Assembly: GCA_019747815.1 (NCBI GenBank)
Contig: JAIEQJ010000055.1
Location: forward strand, 1-64,000
DNA length: 64,000 nucleotides
DNA from: Hyphomonadaceae bacterium
GTDB taxonomy: Bacteria > Pseudomonadota > Alphaproteobacteria > Rhizobiales > Hyphomicrobiaceae
Direction: 5' to 3'
The notes under the pieces are model-generated. The model ran no database searches. It saw only the letters and a program-made list of their open reading frames with translations, and had not been told where the DNA came from. Below, one piece after another: positions 7,997-16,246 of this stretch. The position numbers and the translations under genes were made by a program. Numbering within the stretch: the stretch's first letter is position 1; each line of letters starts with the position of its first letter.

Positions 7997-9097
7997 CTAG
8001 GTGAGCGCTCTCCCCGATGTCGGATGGAAGGCGACCAGGTGCTCGCTGTTCAAGCTCAGCTCCACTCGCGCGCCCGTTCGGCAGTCGGTGGCTTGCGTGG
8101 TCTTGATGCGGAAGCGATCGTCTCCCAGCTGCACCGTCATGATGCTGTACTTGCCAAACGGCTCGATGGCATAGACCACAGCACCAGCATCATTGCGCGG
8201 CGCAAAGGCGACTTGCGCAGGCCTGACGCCCAGAACGATTTCGTCGACATTGGCGCCCTCGACCAACTGCCGCACGTGCGCCGTCAACGGAACGGATAGG
8301 CCAGGGTGTTTGAACCAGAGCGCCCCGTTCTGGCGCGACAGCCGGCCGCGCAGAAGATTCATGGGCGGATCGCCGACGAGACGGGCAACTGAGGTATTCG
8401 CTGGCGCCGCATAGATAGCGGCTGGCACCCCGACTTGCTGCAGGACCCCGCCGATCAGTATCGCGACGCGATCGCTGACGGCCAGCGCCTCCATGGCATC
8501 GGGCGTGAACCACACCGTCGGGACGGCTTTGGCGAGCAGTCTACGCCGGATCTCGCCCCTCAATTTATTGCGAAGCTTGGCGTCGAGATGCGAGATCGGC
8601 TCGTCGAGGAGGTAGACAGAGGGATCCTGAATGAGCGTGCGACACAGCGCAACGCGCTGCCGCTGGCCGCCCGACAATTCGCTTGGATACCGGGTTCCGA
8701 GGCTGGACATCTCGACGAGCTCGAGCAGCTCTTGCGCCCGCGCGTCGCCCTCTCCCGATCGGCCGTTGCAGCGTGGTGATTTGAGCGGGAAGAGCAGGTT
8801 CTCGCGCACGGTCAGATGCGGATAGAGCGCGTAGGACTCAAACATCAGCGCCACGTCGCGGACCTGCGGCGACAAGTCATCGATGGCGCGATCGTTGAGG
8901 CGCACTTCGCCGGTGTCAGCCTGCTCGACTCCGGCAACGATACGCGCGATGGTGGTCTTTCCGGCACCCGAAGGCCCCGTAACGCCGACAATCTCGCCAG
9001 GACGTGCGGCTAGGTCAATCGCCTGCAATGCGGGCCGGCCGTCGAAGGCCTTGGAGACCGCGCGGAGATCGAGACCCTTGCCGCGATTGACGCTCAT
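7997..9097 (-). CDS. ABC transporter ATP-binding protein with altered Q- and H-loops
   Basis: A 366-aa MalK/UgpC-like ATPase with a C-terminal TOBE region. Walker A (GPSGAGKTTIARIVAG), the signature (LSGGQRQRVALCRTL) and Walker B with D-loop (VYLLDEPISHLDA) are intact. Two catalytic loops deviate. The Q-loop reads VALMFESYALYPH, with Glu in place of Gln. The switch loop reads VWFTPDAMEAL, with Pro where the usual His of 'THD' stands. It lies three bases after the other ATPase. The two most likely form a heterodimer in which this subunit contributes a weakened site. This is inference from motifs. Confidence 0.88.
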   Translation of the reverse strand: MSVNRGKGLDLRAVSKAFDGRPALQAIDLAARPGEIVGVTGPSGAGKTTIARIVAGVEQADTGEVRLNDRAIDDLSPQVRDVALMFESYALYPHLTVRENLLFPLKSPRCNGRSGEGDARAQELLELVEMSSLGTRYPSELSGGQRQRVALCRTLIQDPSVYLLDEPISHLDAKLRNKLRGEIRRRLLAKAVPTVWFTPDAMEALAVSDRVAILIGGVLQQVGVPAAIYAAPANTSVARLVGDPPMNLLRGRLSRQNGALWFKHPGLSVPLTAHVRQLVEGANVDEIVLGVRPAQVAFAPRNDAGAVVYAIEPFGKYSIMTVQLGDDRFRIKTTQATDCRTGARVELSLNSEHLVAFHPTSGRALT

Positions 9098-9100
9098 GGA

Positions 9101-10228
9101 TCAGGCCTGCAGCGAGGGGAGCACGTTGCGGCCGGAGCCGGCATCGAAGAACAGCAGCCGCTCGACCGGAAAACGCAGCGCCGCGGGGTCACCCTGTTGG
9201 ATTTTCATCGGCCCCGGCGTCTCGATCGCAAGGCGCACCGGGGCTGCGGCGTCGCGACTTTCAAGGTCGACCAGGACAACATCGACGTCGCCTCGCGTCT
9301 CGCGATAGAAGAACCGGGCACCAATGCTCGTCTCGTCCGGCCCCTCCTGCGCCACCAGTATGTGCTCCGGCCGGATACCCAGGATCACCTCGCTGCCGCT
9401 CAGGGCCCCAGAGAGTTGCGCTGCGATGGCACGATCGACCGCCACGCTCCAACCTGCACCACGAACGTGCATTTGGGCCCCGGCGGTGGAGATCTGACCG
9501 GTCAGGAGGTTGATCGGCGGCTCGCCGATGAAGTTCGCGACGAACACATTGGCTGGCGCGGCATAGAGGTCCTGCGGCGTGCCGATCTGCTGGAGGACTC
9601 CGCCATTCATGATCGCGACCTGATCAGCCATCGCGATCGCCTCCGTCTGATCGTGCGTGACCAGGATCGAGGTCAGGCCGCTCTCCTGCTGCAGCCGTTT
9701 GATCTCGGTTCGCAGATAGACCTTCTGATCAGCGTCGAGATGGCTGAGCGGTTCGTCGAACAGGATCAACTCGGGATCGCGGACGAGCGCGCGCCCGATC
9801 GAGACGCGCTGTTGAGCGCCGCCACTGAGCGCCTTCACGCCCTGGCCGCTCCACTGCTCCAGGCCGAGAAGAGCAAGGGCCTGCCGGACGCGCTTGTCGA
9901 TCTCGGTCTGCGAAAATCCTCGCAGCCGCAATGGAAACGCGATGTTCTCGAAGACCGAAAGGTGTGGGTAGAGAGCGTAATCCTCAAACACCATCGCCAG
10001 GTTGCGTTCGCCAGGCTCCAGGCTCGCAACAGAACGTCCGTCGAAAAGGATGTCGCCGCGCGTGACCTCCTCGACACCGGCAATCATCTTCAAAGTCGAG
10101 CTCTTGCCACAACCCGACGGCCCGAGCAGCGCCAGCATCTTGCCGTCGGGGCACGTCAGTGACAAGTCAACGACCGCCTCGACAGCTCCGTACACCTTCC
10201 AGACGCTATCGAGTTGGATGGTCGCCAT
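9101..10228 (-). CDS. ABC transporter ATP-binding protein, first gene of the operon
   Basis: A 375-aa MalK/UgpC-like ATPase. Walker A (GPSGCGKSSTLKMIAG), the signature (LSGGAQQRVSIGRAL), Walker B (LILFDEPLSHLDA) and the switch His (ILVTHDQTEA) are all present. As in its partner, the Q-loop position carries Glu (MVFEDYALYPH). A TOBE region follows (GIRPEHILVAQ). This is the promoter-proximal gene of a six-gene unit: ATPase, ATPase, receptor, two permeases, amidase. A paired-ATPase layout is also known from the glycerol importer GlpSTPQV, but the loop sequences and the amidase do not match that system. Confidence 0.9.
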   Translation of the reverse strand: MATIQLDSVWKVYGAVEAVVDLSLTCPDGKMLALLGPSGCGKSSTLKMIAGVEEVTRGDILFDGRSVASLEPGERNLAMVFEDYALYPHLSVFENIAFPLRLRGFSQTEIDKRVRQALALLGLEQWSGQGVKALSGGAQQRVSIGRALVRDPELILFDEPLSHLDADQKVYLRTEIKRLQQESGLTSILVTHDQTEAIAMADQVAIMNGGVLQQIGTPQDLYAAPANVFVANFIGEPPINLLTGQISTAGAQMHVRGAGWSVAVDRAIAAQLSGALSGSEVILGIRPEHILVAQEGPDETSIGARFFYRETRGDVDVVLVDLESRDAAAPVRLAIETPGPMKIQQGDPAALRFPVERLLFFDAGSGRNVLPSLQA

Positions 10229-10569
10229 TCTTGAGCCCAGCCCCCACCCGGGATGCGACGCCAGCCCTAACTTAGGCCACTCTTGCCTTCAGACCGTACC
10301 GCTCGTCCGACCGGCCGGGAGGCGGCACTCACGCAAATCATAGTTGTACTGTCTTTAAGACTACCAGCCTATAGGATATCAGACTGCCTCGCAACCGGAG
10401 GTCGCTGCACCTTACTTGCAGGCGCGGCTTCTGCAAACGCAATGGGTCACGTTCGCCGGACTTGCATCGCGTTTGATGCGCCTGCTGCACTGCCCGGCTG
10501 ACCGCTTCGTTGTGCGTTCTCCCATGCGCTGCCCGGCTCGATGGAGAGCGTCTTGACGCTGATCCCGCC
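10229..10569. other. upstream region of the ABC operon, no gene seen
   Basis: This 341-bp stretch lies between the ABC operon start and an IS630 remnant. It holds a short inverted repeat GTCTT-T-AAGAC (10351-10361) in a locally AT-richer patch that may carry the promoter or an operator. Nothing else convincing was found. Confidence 0.4.
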
Positions 10570-10908
10570 AAGCCACTCGCGCGCGTTGATGGGACCATCG
10601 AGCACGAGCAGCGCGGTGATTGCGCCGCTGCGCAATGCTGCCAGGAACGTCGTGGTTCGCCAATGGCCGTGCGGCACTTTCGCCTTCAACGGCTCGCCCG
10701 CGCGCCACCAGCCGTGCGTGCGCGTCATGCTGGCCTTGGTCCACGTCTCATCGACGAAGACGAGACGTTCGAGCGGCAATTGCAGCCGCTGCCACCATCT
10801 GCGGCGACGGGCGAGGTCAGGTCGATCCCGCTCGCAGGCGAGAACAATTTTTTTAACGCTGATACCTTCGCGCTTCATGAAGCGCCGGAGCGTGTCGATA
10901 TCGTTGAG
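10570..10908 (-). pseudogene. IS630-type transposase fragment
   Basis: Middle part of an IS630-family DDE transposase. RFMKREGISVKK, then ERDRPDLARRRRWW, the first catalytic Asp in LVFVDETWTKASMTRTHG, KVPHGHW, TTFLAALR and the second Asp region LVLDGPIN are all recognisable. The helix-turn-helix N-terminus and the third catalytic residue (normally in a MDNLGSHK-like motif) are missing. After INAREWL the frame runs on into unrelated sequence. It is therefore inactive. Its promoter-proximal border meets a decayed hydrolase gene. Confidence 0.75.
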
Positions 10909-10945
10909 GTAAGCAGCCCCCCGGCTCGGCGAGGAATGGCGACGC

Positions 10946-11282
10946 TGCGGCTTCAGCCGGGGCACCATGATGGGCCTGCATGTGGGGCTCAGGCGGGCGG
11001 TGGCGCCGGCTGCAATCGTCGGCTTCTCGGGCCTTCTGGCAGGCGCGGAGCATCTGGCTTGAGAGTGTTGCCCGCCCTTCGATCCTGCTGATCCGCCGCG
11101 AGGCCGACGACTTGATCCCGGTCGCCGCTCTACACGTAGCCCGCGAGGAACTGGCTAAAATCGATTTACTGATCGATTGGCATGTGCGTCCGGGCGTGGG
11201 GCACGGCTTCGATCAGGAGGCGCAAATCATGGCCGGGCCCTTCATCGCCTCAGCCGTGAAAGGCCTCCAGCGGGCCCGCTAG
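10946..11282 (+). pseudogene. phospholipase/carboxylesterase-type hydrolase, 5-prime truncated and frameshifted
   Basis: Remnant of an alpha/beta hydrolase of the phospholipase/carboxylesterase (YpfH-like) group. The nucleophile elbow GFSRGTMMGLHVGLRRA and AAIVGFSGLLAGAEHLA are in one frame, which ends at a TGA. The remainder continues in another frame with ILLIRREADDLIPVAALH, then IDWHVRPGVGHGF with the catalytic His. The expected text is complete from the elbow to the C-terminus but needs one frameshift. The N-terminal half is gone where the IS630 fragment begins. No functional protein is expected. Confidence 0.7.
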
Positions 11283-11408
11283 CACCAAATTCTCTTGCCG
11301 GCCAGCGACCTAGCCTCGGCTTCACATCCCCGACACACGCGGCTAGTATGTCGCCGCTTGACAGGGGGTGGAGTTCGATTCGCTTGGTGAAATGAACAGA
11401 ACCGCGCC

Positions 11409-11969
11409 GTGAACGCCTACGCTGCCACGCCCGAAACCTTTCCGGCGCTCGTCCTGAACGCCGACTTCCGGCCGCTTAGCTACTACCCGCTGTCGCTGTG
11501 GAGCTGGCAGGAGTCGGTGAAGGCGGTCTTCCTGGAGAGGGTGAACATCGTTTCAGAATACGATCGCCTAGTGCGCAGCCCCTCCTTCGAGATGCGCCTG
11601 CCGAGCGTCGTGTCGCTCAAGACCTACGTCAAGCCGGCCCTCTATCCGGCATTTACGCGGTTCAACGTGTTCCTCCGCGACCGCTTCACCTGCCAATATT
11701 GCGGCGCCAGGAACGATCTGACATTTGACCACCTGATCCCCCGCTCGCGGGGCGGACAGACCCGGTGGGACAATGTGGTCGCGGCCTGCGCGCCCTGCAA
11801 TCTGCTCAAAGGCGGCAGCTTGCCCGATCAGAGCGGCATGCGGCCGAGGCAGGTGCCCTACCGGCCGACGGTGTTCGAGCTCCATCGCAACGGACGACTG
11901 TTCCCGCCGAACTACCTGCACCAGAGCTGGCTCGACTATCTCTACTGGGATACCGAACTCGAGCCATAA
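11409..11969 (+). CDS. HNH endonuclease family protein
   Basis: A 186-aa protein with a GTG start. The N-terminal part PALVLNADFRPLSYYPLSLW is typical of a widespread alphaproteobacterial HNH protein. The zinc-ribbon HNH fold follows: CQYCG, then FDHLIPRSRGG with the catalytic His, WDNVVAAC and CNLLKGG. The family is chromosomal and single-copy in many relatives. Its biological role, nuclease or DNA repair factor, is not settled. The gene stands alone, just after the dead hydrolase. Confidence 0.88.
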   Translation: MNAYAATPETFPALVLNADFRPLSYYPLSLWSWQESVKAVFLERVNIVSEYDRLVRSPSFEMRLPSVVSLKTYVKPALYPAFTRFNVFLRDRFTCQYCGARNDLTFDHLIPRSRGGQTRWDNVVAACAPCNLLKGGSLPDQSGMRPRQVPYRPTVFELHRNGRLFPPNYLHQSWLDYLYWDTELEP

Positions 11970-12133
11970 CGGCCGTCTCGCCGTCCATAGGCCGGCCGCC
12001 TTCATCGCGCTTGTACCCGGACGCTCCTTGCATGGTATTGCATGCCTTTGGGAAGCGCTGGCCGCCTCAAGCCGCGCACCGGGAGAACAGACCCTGCGCT
12101 GGCCGCACCAGATGCAGGGTGACCACCGTCGCC

Positions 12134-12343
12134 TTAGGCTGCCTTGCGCTGCTGCGGAGCACACAAAGTCTGGGCAATGCGATCAACCGCGGTGCACCAG
12201 TCGGCGCCGTCGGCATCAGCCAGGCCGAACGCCTTGAGCGCCGTTGCCGGGCTCCCGCCATCGCGAAAGATGCGGGCGCAGGCCTGCCGCGCATAGCCGA
12301 TCGCCTGCTCCCACTGCACGGAGTTGATGTGGCGGGGGAACAT
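12134..12343 (-). CDS. small conserved-looking hypothetical protein
   Basis: A 69-aa protein read as MFPRHINSVQWEQAIGYARQ and onward, with RIFRDGG, KAFGLADADG and a basic end. The ATG at 12343 has AGAGAGG nearby, which is why the longer upstream extension was not used. It is helical, soluble and rich in Ala. It resembles short proteins seen alone in rhizobial genomes, but I cannot name a function. There is no operon partner. Confidence 0.5.
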   Translation of the reverse strand: MFPRHINSVQWEQAIGYARQACARIFRDGGSPATALKAFGLADADGADWCTAVDRIAQTLCAPQQRKAA

Positions 12344-13241
12344 GTTGTTAGCCTCTCTGTTTGTTGTCTTGCCCGACGCGGCGCATGTGTGCTGAACCAA
12401 GGGTGGCAGGCGCATCCAACGTTGTGGCTCCCCGACGCAAAACCTTGTCACGCGAAGCCGCTCTTGACATGCCTGTCGTACGCTGGATGCGCCTGCCTCA
12501 TGGACGGCTGCTGCTGCGGCCATCCTATTCACTTGGAGCGTCCCTCCCGAATTGGGACGATTTCGACTTGTGTCGGTGCGGGAAGAGAACGCAACACCCG
12601 CCCAACCACCTCACTCAGCAAACGCCACGTAGGCTCTTTCGACTCGACCATTTCACTCGCTCGGCCTTGCCTTCGGCGAGATCGGCAAGCCGCTTGGCGA
12701 TACGCATGCCCCTTTTCGCTTCGGCGGCCCGCCGCAGGTGTTCCATCGCGAAGGCTAGAACGTCTCGGGGAGATCTGTGTGACTCACTCTCGGACAACGC
12801 CAACCCAGAACGCACACGCAACGGACGCAACTGACTGACGCCACGCACACCAACGCTATGCAACCGTACACTCTTCTGAACGCTACTCACTGGAACGGTA
12901 CCTCTTGAACGCGAATCGCCCGACAACTGAAAAACGCCCGACGGGTCGACTCCATACAACGCGAACTTGTGGATAAACTCAGAATAAGCACTCCGCACTT
13001 CGCCACCCGGGACCGCAACTACGCTGAACATCATCATGGGCGGCCTAGCGTCTCTGTTAACCACTTGTTCGCTTTGCGTTCCCGACAAGGCCCAATATAC
13101 CCCCCTCTTTGTGTCTCGGATATGGCACACCTTCGGTCAAAAATGGCTTTCCCGGACAATTAGCTTGACAGACGTGGGGCGGTCTCGGCGCCCGCAGCGC
13201 GCTTCGACTGGCGTCGCACTCCGCTATTACGAGGCAAAACA
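12344..13241. other. region of unusual composition with no recognised gene
   Basis: About 900 bp between the small gene and the next hydrolase. The plus strand from about 12780 to 13030 is strikingly rich in C and A (minus strand in G and T), and the GC content is lower than in its neighbours. Only one minus-strand ORF of any promise is present (listed separately). A horizontally acquired or decayed segment is likely. Confidence 0.45.
12615..13130 (-). CDS. orphan ORF, doubtful
   Basis: Open frame of 171 codons without family resemblance. The C-terminal third (SPRDVLAFAMEHLRRAAEAK and on) looks like an amphipathic helix pair with many basic residues and could be real. The N-terminal part has little protein-like character. 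The start is unclear, with MMMFSVVAVPGGEVRS a possible alternative. It lies in the compositionally odd stretch and may be a phage-derived or chance ORF. Confidence 0.25.
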   Translation of the reverse strand: MCHIRDTKRGVYWALSGTQSEQVVNRDARPPMMMFSVVAVPGGEVRSAYSEFIHKFALYGVDPSGVFQLSGDSRSRGTVPVSSVQKSVRLHSVGVRGVSQLRPLRVRSGLALSESESHRSPRDVLAFAMEHLRRAAEAKRGMRIAKRLADLAEGKAERVKWSSRKSLRGVC

Positions 13242-13889
13242 ATGCCTTTCACCTACCTGGCCACTGGCCCGACAGCCCCGGCAACCCGCCTTTTGCTCGC
13301 CCATGGGGCGGGCGCGGGCATGGAAACGCCGTTCATGACGTCCGTCGCCAGCCTGTTGGCGGAGCGCGGGGTTGCCACCCTGCGGTTCGAGTTCGGGTAC
13401 ATGGCTGCCCGCCGCCAGGGCGATCCCAGGAAGCCGCCGCCGAAAGCCGAGCGGCTGATGGACGAATACCGCGCGGCCGTTGCCGGGGTGCCCAAGGGCC
13501 CGCCCCTGCTGATCGGCGGCAAATCTATGGGCGGGCGGGTGGCAAGTCTCGTCGCCGACGAGTTGCTGGCGCGGCAGCGCATTGTCGGTCTTGTCTGTCT
13601 TGGCTATCCGTTTCATCCGCCCAAGAAGCCTGAGCAGCTGCGCACGGCGCACCTCGCGGGCTTGAGCTGCCCAGCGCTCATCGTTCAGGGCGATCGTGAT
13701 CCCTTCGGTTCCCGCAGCGAGGTCGAGGCCCTGCGGCTGTCCTCCGCAATCCGCCTCATCTGGGCCAACGACGGCGACCACGATCTGGGTCCCCGCGGCG
13801 GCTCAGGTTTCACGCGCAAGGGCAATCTCGCCGCTGCTGCCGACGCGATTGCCGCATTTGCCGCAGAGCTGTCGAGGCCGGCTGGCTAA
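13242..13889 (+). CDS. alpha/beta hydrolase of the KANL3/Tex30-like group
   Basis: A 215-aa cytoplasmic alpha/beta hydrolase. It begins with LLLAHGAGAGMETPFM (oxyanion-hole strand) and has the nucleophile elbow LLIGGKSMGGRVAS with Ser. An Asp follows in LIVQGDRDPFG, and the His is in DGDHDLGPR. The GKSMGG elbow and the short length are characteristic of this small group, annotated as dienelactone-hydrolase-like in bacteria. Its substrate is unknown. The stop overlaps by four bases the 3-prime end of the MFS gene on the other strand. Confidence 0.85.
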   Translation: MPFTYLATGPTAPATRLLLAHGAGAGMETPFMTSVASLLAERGVATLRFEFGYMAARRQGDPRKPPPKAERLMDEYRAAVAGVPKGPPLLIGGKSMGGRVASLVADELLARQRIVGLVCLGYPFHPPKKPEQLRTAHLAGLSCPALIVQGDRDPFGSRSEVEALRLSSAIRLIWANDGDHDLGPRGGSGFTRKGNLAAAADAIAAFAAELSRPAG

Positions 13890-15088
13890 GCGGGAGCCGC
13901 AACTGCCGGCGGCTCCGGCAAACGCTGAGGGAGCATGCTGACCGCACCCAGGATGACCGCAGCGGAGAGCGCAAGAAGGCGGAAGAGTGCGTCGAAACCC
14001 CAGCTCTCGTAGACGAATGCGATCAGTGGCAGGGTCGCTGCCAGGGCGGTAAAGCTCACCACATAGCGCACGCCATAGATGCGGGCGCGCCATTCGCCTT
14101 CGGCGAGACGCCCCACCATGTAGTCATTGATCGGGATTTGCCCGAACGCCGCCAGCATGAAGGCCATGGCGCACGCCAGCGCCGCCCAATCCGTGAGACC
14201 TGGCATGACGGCAAAGAATACGACTTGCAGGACTGCCGCCGCAATGAACACCGTGCGTGGCCCCACCCGGTCGAGCATATGCCCCACGATCAACTGGCCA
14301 ATCGAAGCCAGCGCAAACACCAGGAACGCGAGCTGGCCGACGGCCGTGGCCGACATCGCAATCCCTCCGAGACGCTCGGCGAACACCTTGGGCAGCGCAA
14401 AAGTCGTCGATTGGAACACCACGCTTGAGACCGCAGTGGTCAGAAATACGATCATCGATATGCGCAAGAGAAGCGCCTTGAAGTCGGCCGGGAGGACCTT
14501 GGCCGCAGCTTTGACACGCACCGGCGGTCTCGGCGCAGCGATCTCCCGCCACATCAACGCCGTGTACATGATGCCGATCAGGATCGAGACGACGCCGGGC
14601 ACGATGAATGCGATGCGCCATCCACCATGGTCGATGAAGTAGCCGGTGATCAGCGCCGCGCTCGCGACGCCCAAGTTGCCGAACACGCCGTTGACGGCAA
14701 TGCGCATGCCCGTGTTCTTCCACTTCTCGACCACGATGGCGAGACCGACGGGGTGATAGATGGCGGCGAACACGCCGACCACGAACAAGCCAATGCCGAT
14801 CTCCAGCGGCGTTCGCGCGGAGGCAGTGGCGATCGAAGCAAGCCCGATCCCGATGAAGAACACGCTCATCATGCCTTCGCGGCTCCACTTGTCAGCGAGC
14901 CAGCCAGCCGGCAGCGCGAACACGCCGAACGCGAAGAACCCGGGCGTGGCGTATTTCAAGAGGTCGGCATAGCCGAGCCCCCATTCCCGATGCAGGGCCA
15001 GCGCTGCCACGGTGGCGAAGATCAGCGTGAACAGGTGATCCAGAAAGTGCCCCAGATTCAGCAACAGGAAGTGCAGGCGCTCGCGCAT
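13886..15088 (-). CDS. MFS transporter
   Basis: A 400-aa major facilitator with about 12 membrane helices. The start at 15088 (MRERLHFLLLNLGHFLDHL) is chosen because the first helix begins there; the upstream extension in the ORF track is basic and unlikely. The helix 2-3 loop reads WLADKWSREGMM, a variant of the MFS signature, and the helix 8-9 loop reads HMLDRVGPRTV. A cluster of prolines ends the protein. No substrate can be named; the layout resembles organic-acid or drug carriers. Confidence 0.85.
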   Translation of the reverse strand: MRERLHFLLLNLGHFLDHLFTLIFATVAALALHREWGLGYADLLKYATPGFFAFGVFALPAGWLADKWSREGMMSVFFIGIGLASIATASARTPLEIGIGLFVVGVFAAIYHPVGLAIVVEKWKNTGMRIAVNGVFGNLGVASAALITGYFIDHGGWRIAFIVPGVVSILIGIMYTALMWREIAAPRPPVRVKAAAKVLPADFKALLLRISMIVFLTTAVSSVVFQSTTFALPKVFAERLGGIAMSATAVGQLAFLVFALASIGQLIVGHMLDRVGPRTVFIAAAVLQVVFFAVMPGLTDWAALACAMAFMLAAFGQIPINDYMVGRLAEGEWRARIYGVRYVVSFTALAATLPLIAFVYESWGFDALFRLLALSAAVILGAVSMLPQRLPEPPAVAAPA

Positions 15089-15509
15089 ACAGGCTCTCCT
15101 CGGCCGGGCGTTGGCCGCCCGTGTGCTACGCAAACTACCGCGTTCGTGCCTCTCGGCAAATCGGGTGCGCAACAAAAGGGATTGAGGCGCCGGGCCGTCT
15201 TGCTGGAGGGCAAAGGCCGGGAATACCGCAACAGGCGCCTCTCAAGGCACCGGCAAGGGATGGAAAACAGCACCATGCCTGCTGGCGCCATCGAGCGGCA
15301 GAGCGGCGCTGGCCAATCAGATGCCGGCCAGGTGCCGGCCAGGTGCCGGCTCGTGTATCACCGACACGCGCACCCGCCACCCCGCTTGGGAGGCGCGCAG
15401 GCGACGATCAGGGAGGGAGCCGACCACCTCCCGCTAACGTGCGGATCCGACGCGACCTGCGGCCGGTATTGACGCGGATGCTCGAACAGGATCCCACGGT
15501 CTGAGCTGC
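15089..15509. other. intergenic region with short tandem repeat
   Basis: About 420 bp with no supported gene, between the MFS start and the phasin-like gene. It includes three near-identical copies of an 11-bp unit, GTGCCGGCCAG, at 15321-15351. The ORFs in the track here lack any family feature. Confidence 0.5.
15321..15351. repeat. 11-bp tandem repeat, three units
   Basis: The unit (A/G)TGCCGGCCAG occurs twice in full and a third time as GTGCCGGCTCG. It is a short repeat that could vary in copy number by slippage. Confidence 0.6.
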
Positions 15510-15947
15510 TCACGCTGCGCGGCGTTCCCGCTTGGGGACGTCCGCGGCTGCCGCGGCCGGCTTCGCGTCGGTGAAGTCGATGTGGTCACGTGCCGGAGCG
15601 GCCGTCTTGCCGTCCTGGGCACCAGTGAAGCCTGGCCCGGTCAGCGCACCGAACGCGACCGTCAAGCGCCGCGCCCCCTCGCTGTAGTCAAAGACAGCAG
15701 TCTGCCAGAACTTCAATTGCTCTCCGACCAGGTCTTGCGGGGTCTTGCATTGACCAACGCGCATCGGCACTTCCAGCCAGGCGCGGGCCCGGCGGGTCAT
15801 GAGGCCCATGACTTCCAGGTTCCAGCGCCCGACACCCTTCAGCATCGGCTCATAGCCCTTTGCAAGGATGTCGAGGTTGTTGCAGTAGGTCTGGCTCAAA
15901 TTGACAAAGGGACCCGCCTTGGGGTCGCTACGCTCACTCGCGCTCAT
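15510..15947 (-). CDS. phasin-like protein
   Basis: A 145-aa protein with a SD-like GGAGGG before ATG 15947. The central helical part reads FVNLSQTYCNNLDILAKGYE, then MLKGVGRWNLEVMGLMTRRA, with QLKFWQTAVFDYSEGARR near the end. This is the pattern of short phasin-family proteins, which coat polyhydroxyalkanoate granules. The tail is rich in Ala, Pro and charge and is probably disordered. No PHA synthase gene is nearby, so a granule role is inference. Confidence 0.6.
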   Translation of the reverse strand: MSASERSDPKAGPFVNLSQTYCNNLDILAKGYEPMLKGVGRWNLEVMGLMTRRARAWLEVPMRVGQCKTPQDLVGEQLKFWQTAVFDYSEGARRLTVAFGALTGPGFTGAQDGKTAAPARDHIDFTDAKPAAAAADVPKRERRAA

Positions 15948-16160
15948 GCACCCTCCGATGTTCCTACCCTGAACCAGCGCTTCCGGAGACGAGGCCGCAT
16001 CCCGGGAGCACACGGCAAAAAAATATACTTAATGCGTCTGATCGGCAACACCGACCCGCCGTGAGCAAACTCGCCCAGCGTCCACGCAGTCCAGAGCTTT
16101 CGCCCTCTTGCGAGCAGGAACGGGGCAGGACTGCAATCTCAGATACCGGTTGAGTCCCCG

Positions 16161-16174
16161 ATCCGATATCGGAT
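16161..16174. promoter_or_regulatory. 14-bp perfect palindrome upstream of bcsS
   Basis: ATCCGATATCGGAT is a perfect palindrome about 75 bp before the bcsS start. Its size and position would suit an operator for a dimeric regulator. The cognate regulator is not known. Confidence 0.35.
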
Positions 16175-16246
16175 ATGGTCTATACAGAGGTTCGGCGGCT
16201 CATTTTCACTTCGCACAGCTAACGCTTTGTTGGCCAGGGGCTTTTC

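Noticed and set aside
7997-10228. Assignment of the two-ATPase importer to the glycerol system GlpSTPQV
   Set aside because: The ATPase loops keep the ALYPH form with Glu and no glycerol genes are present; the linked amidase points to another substrate.
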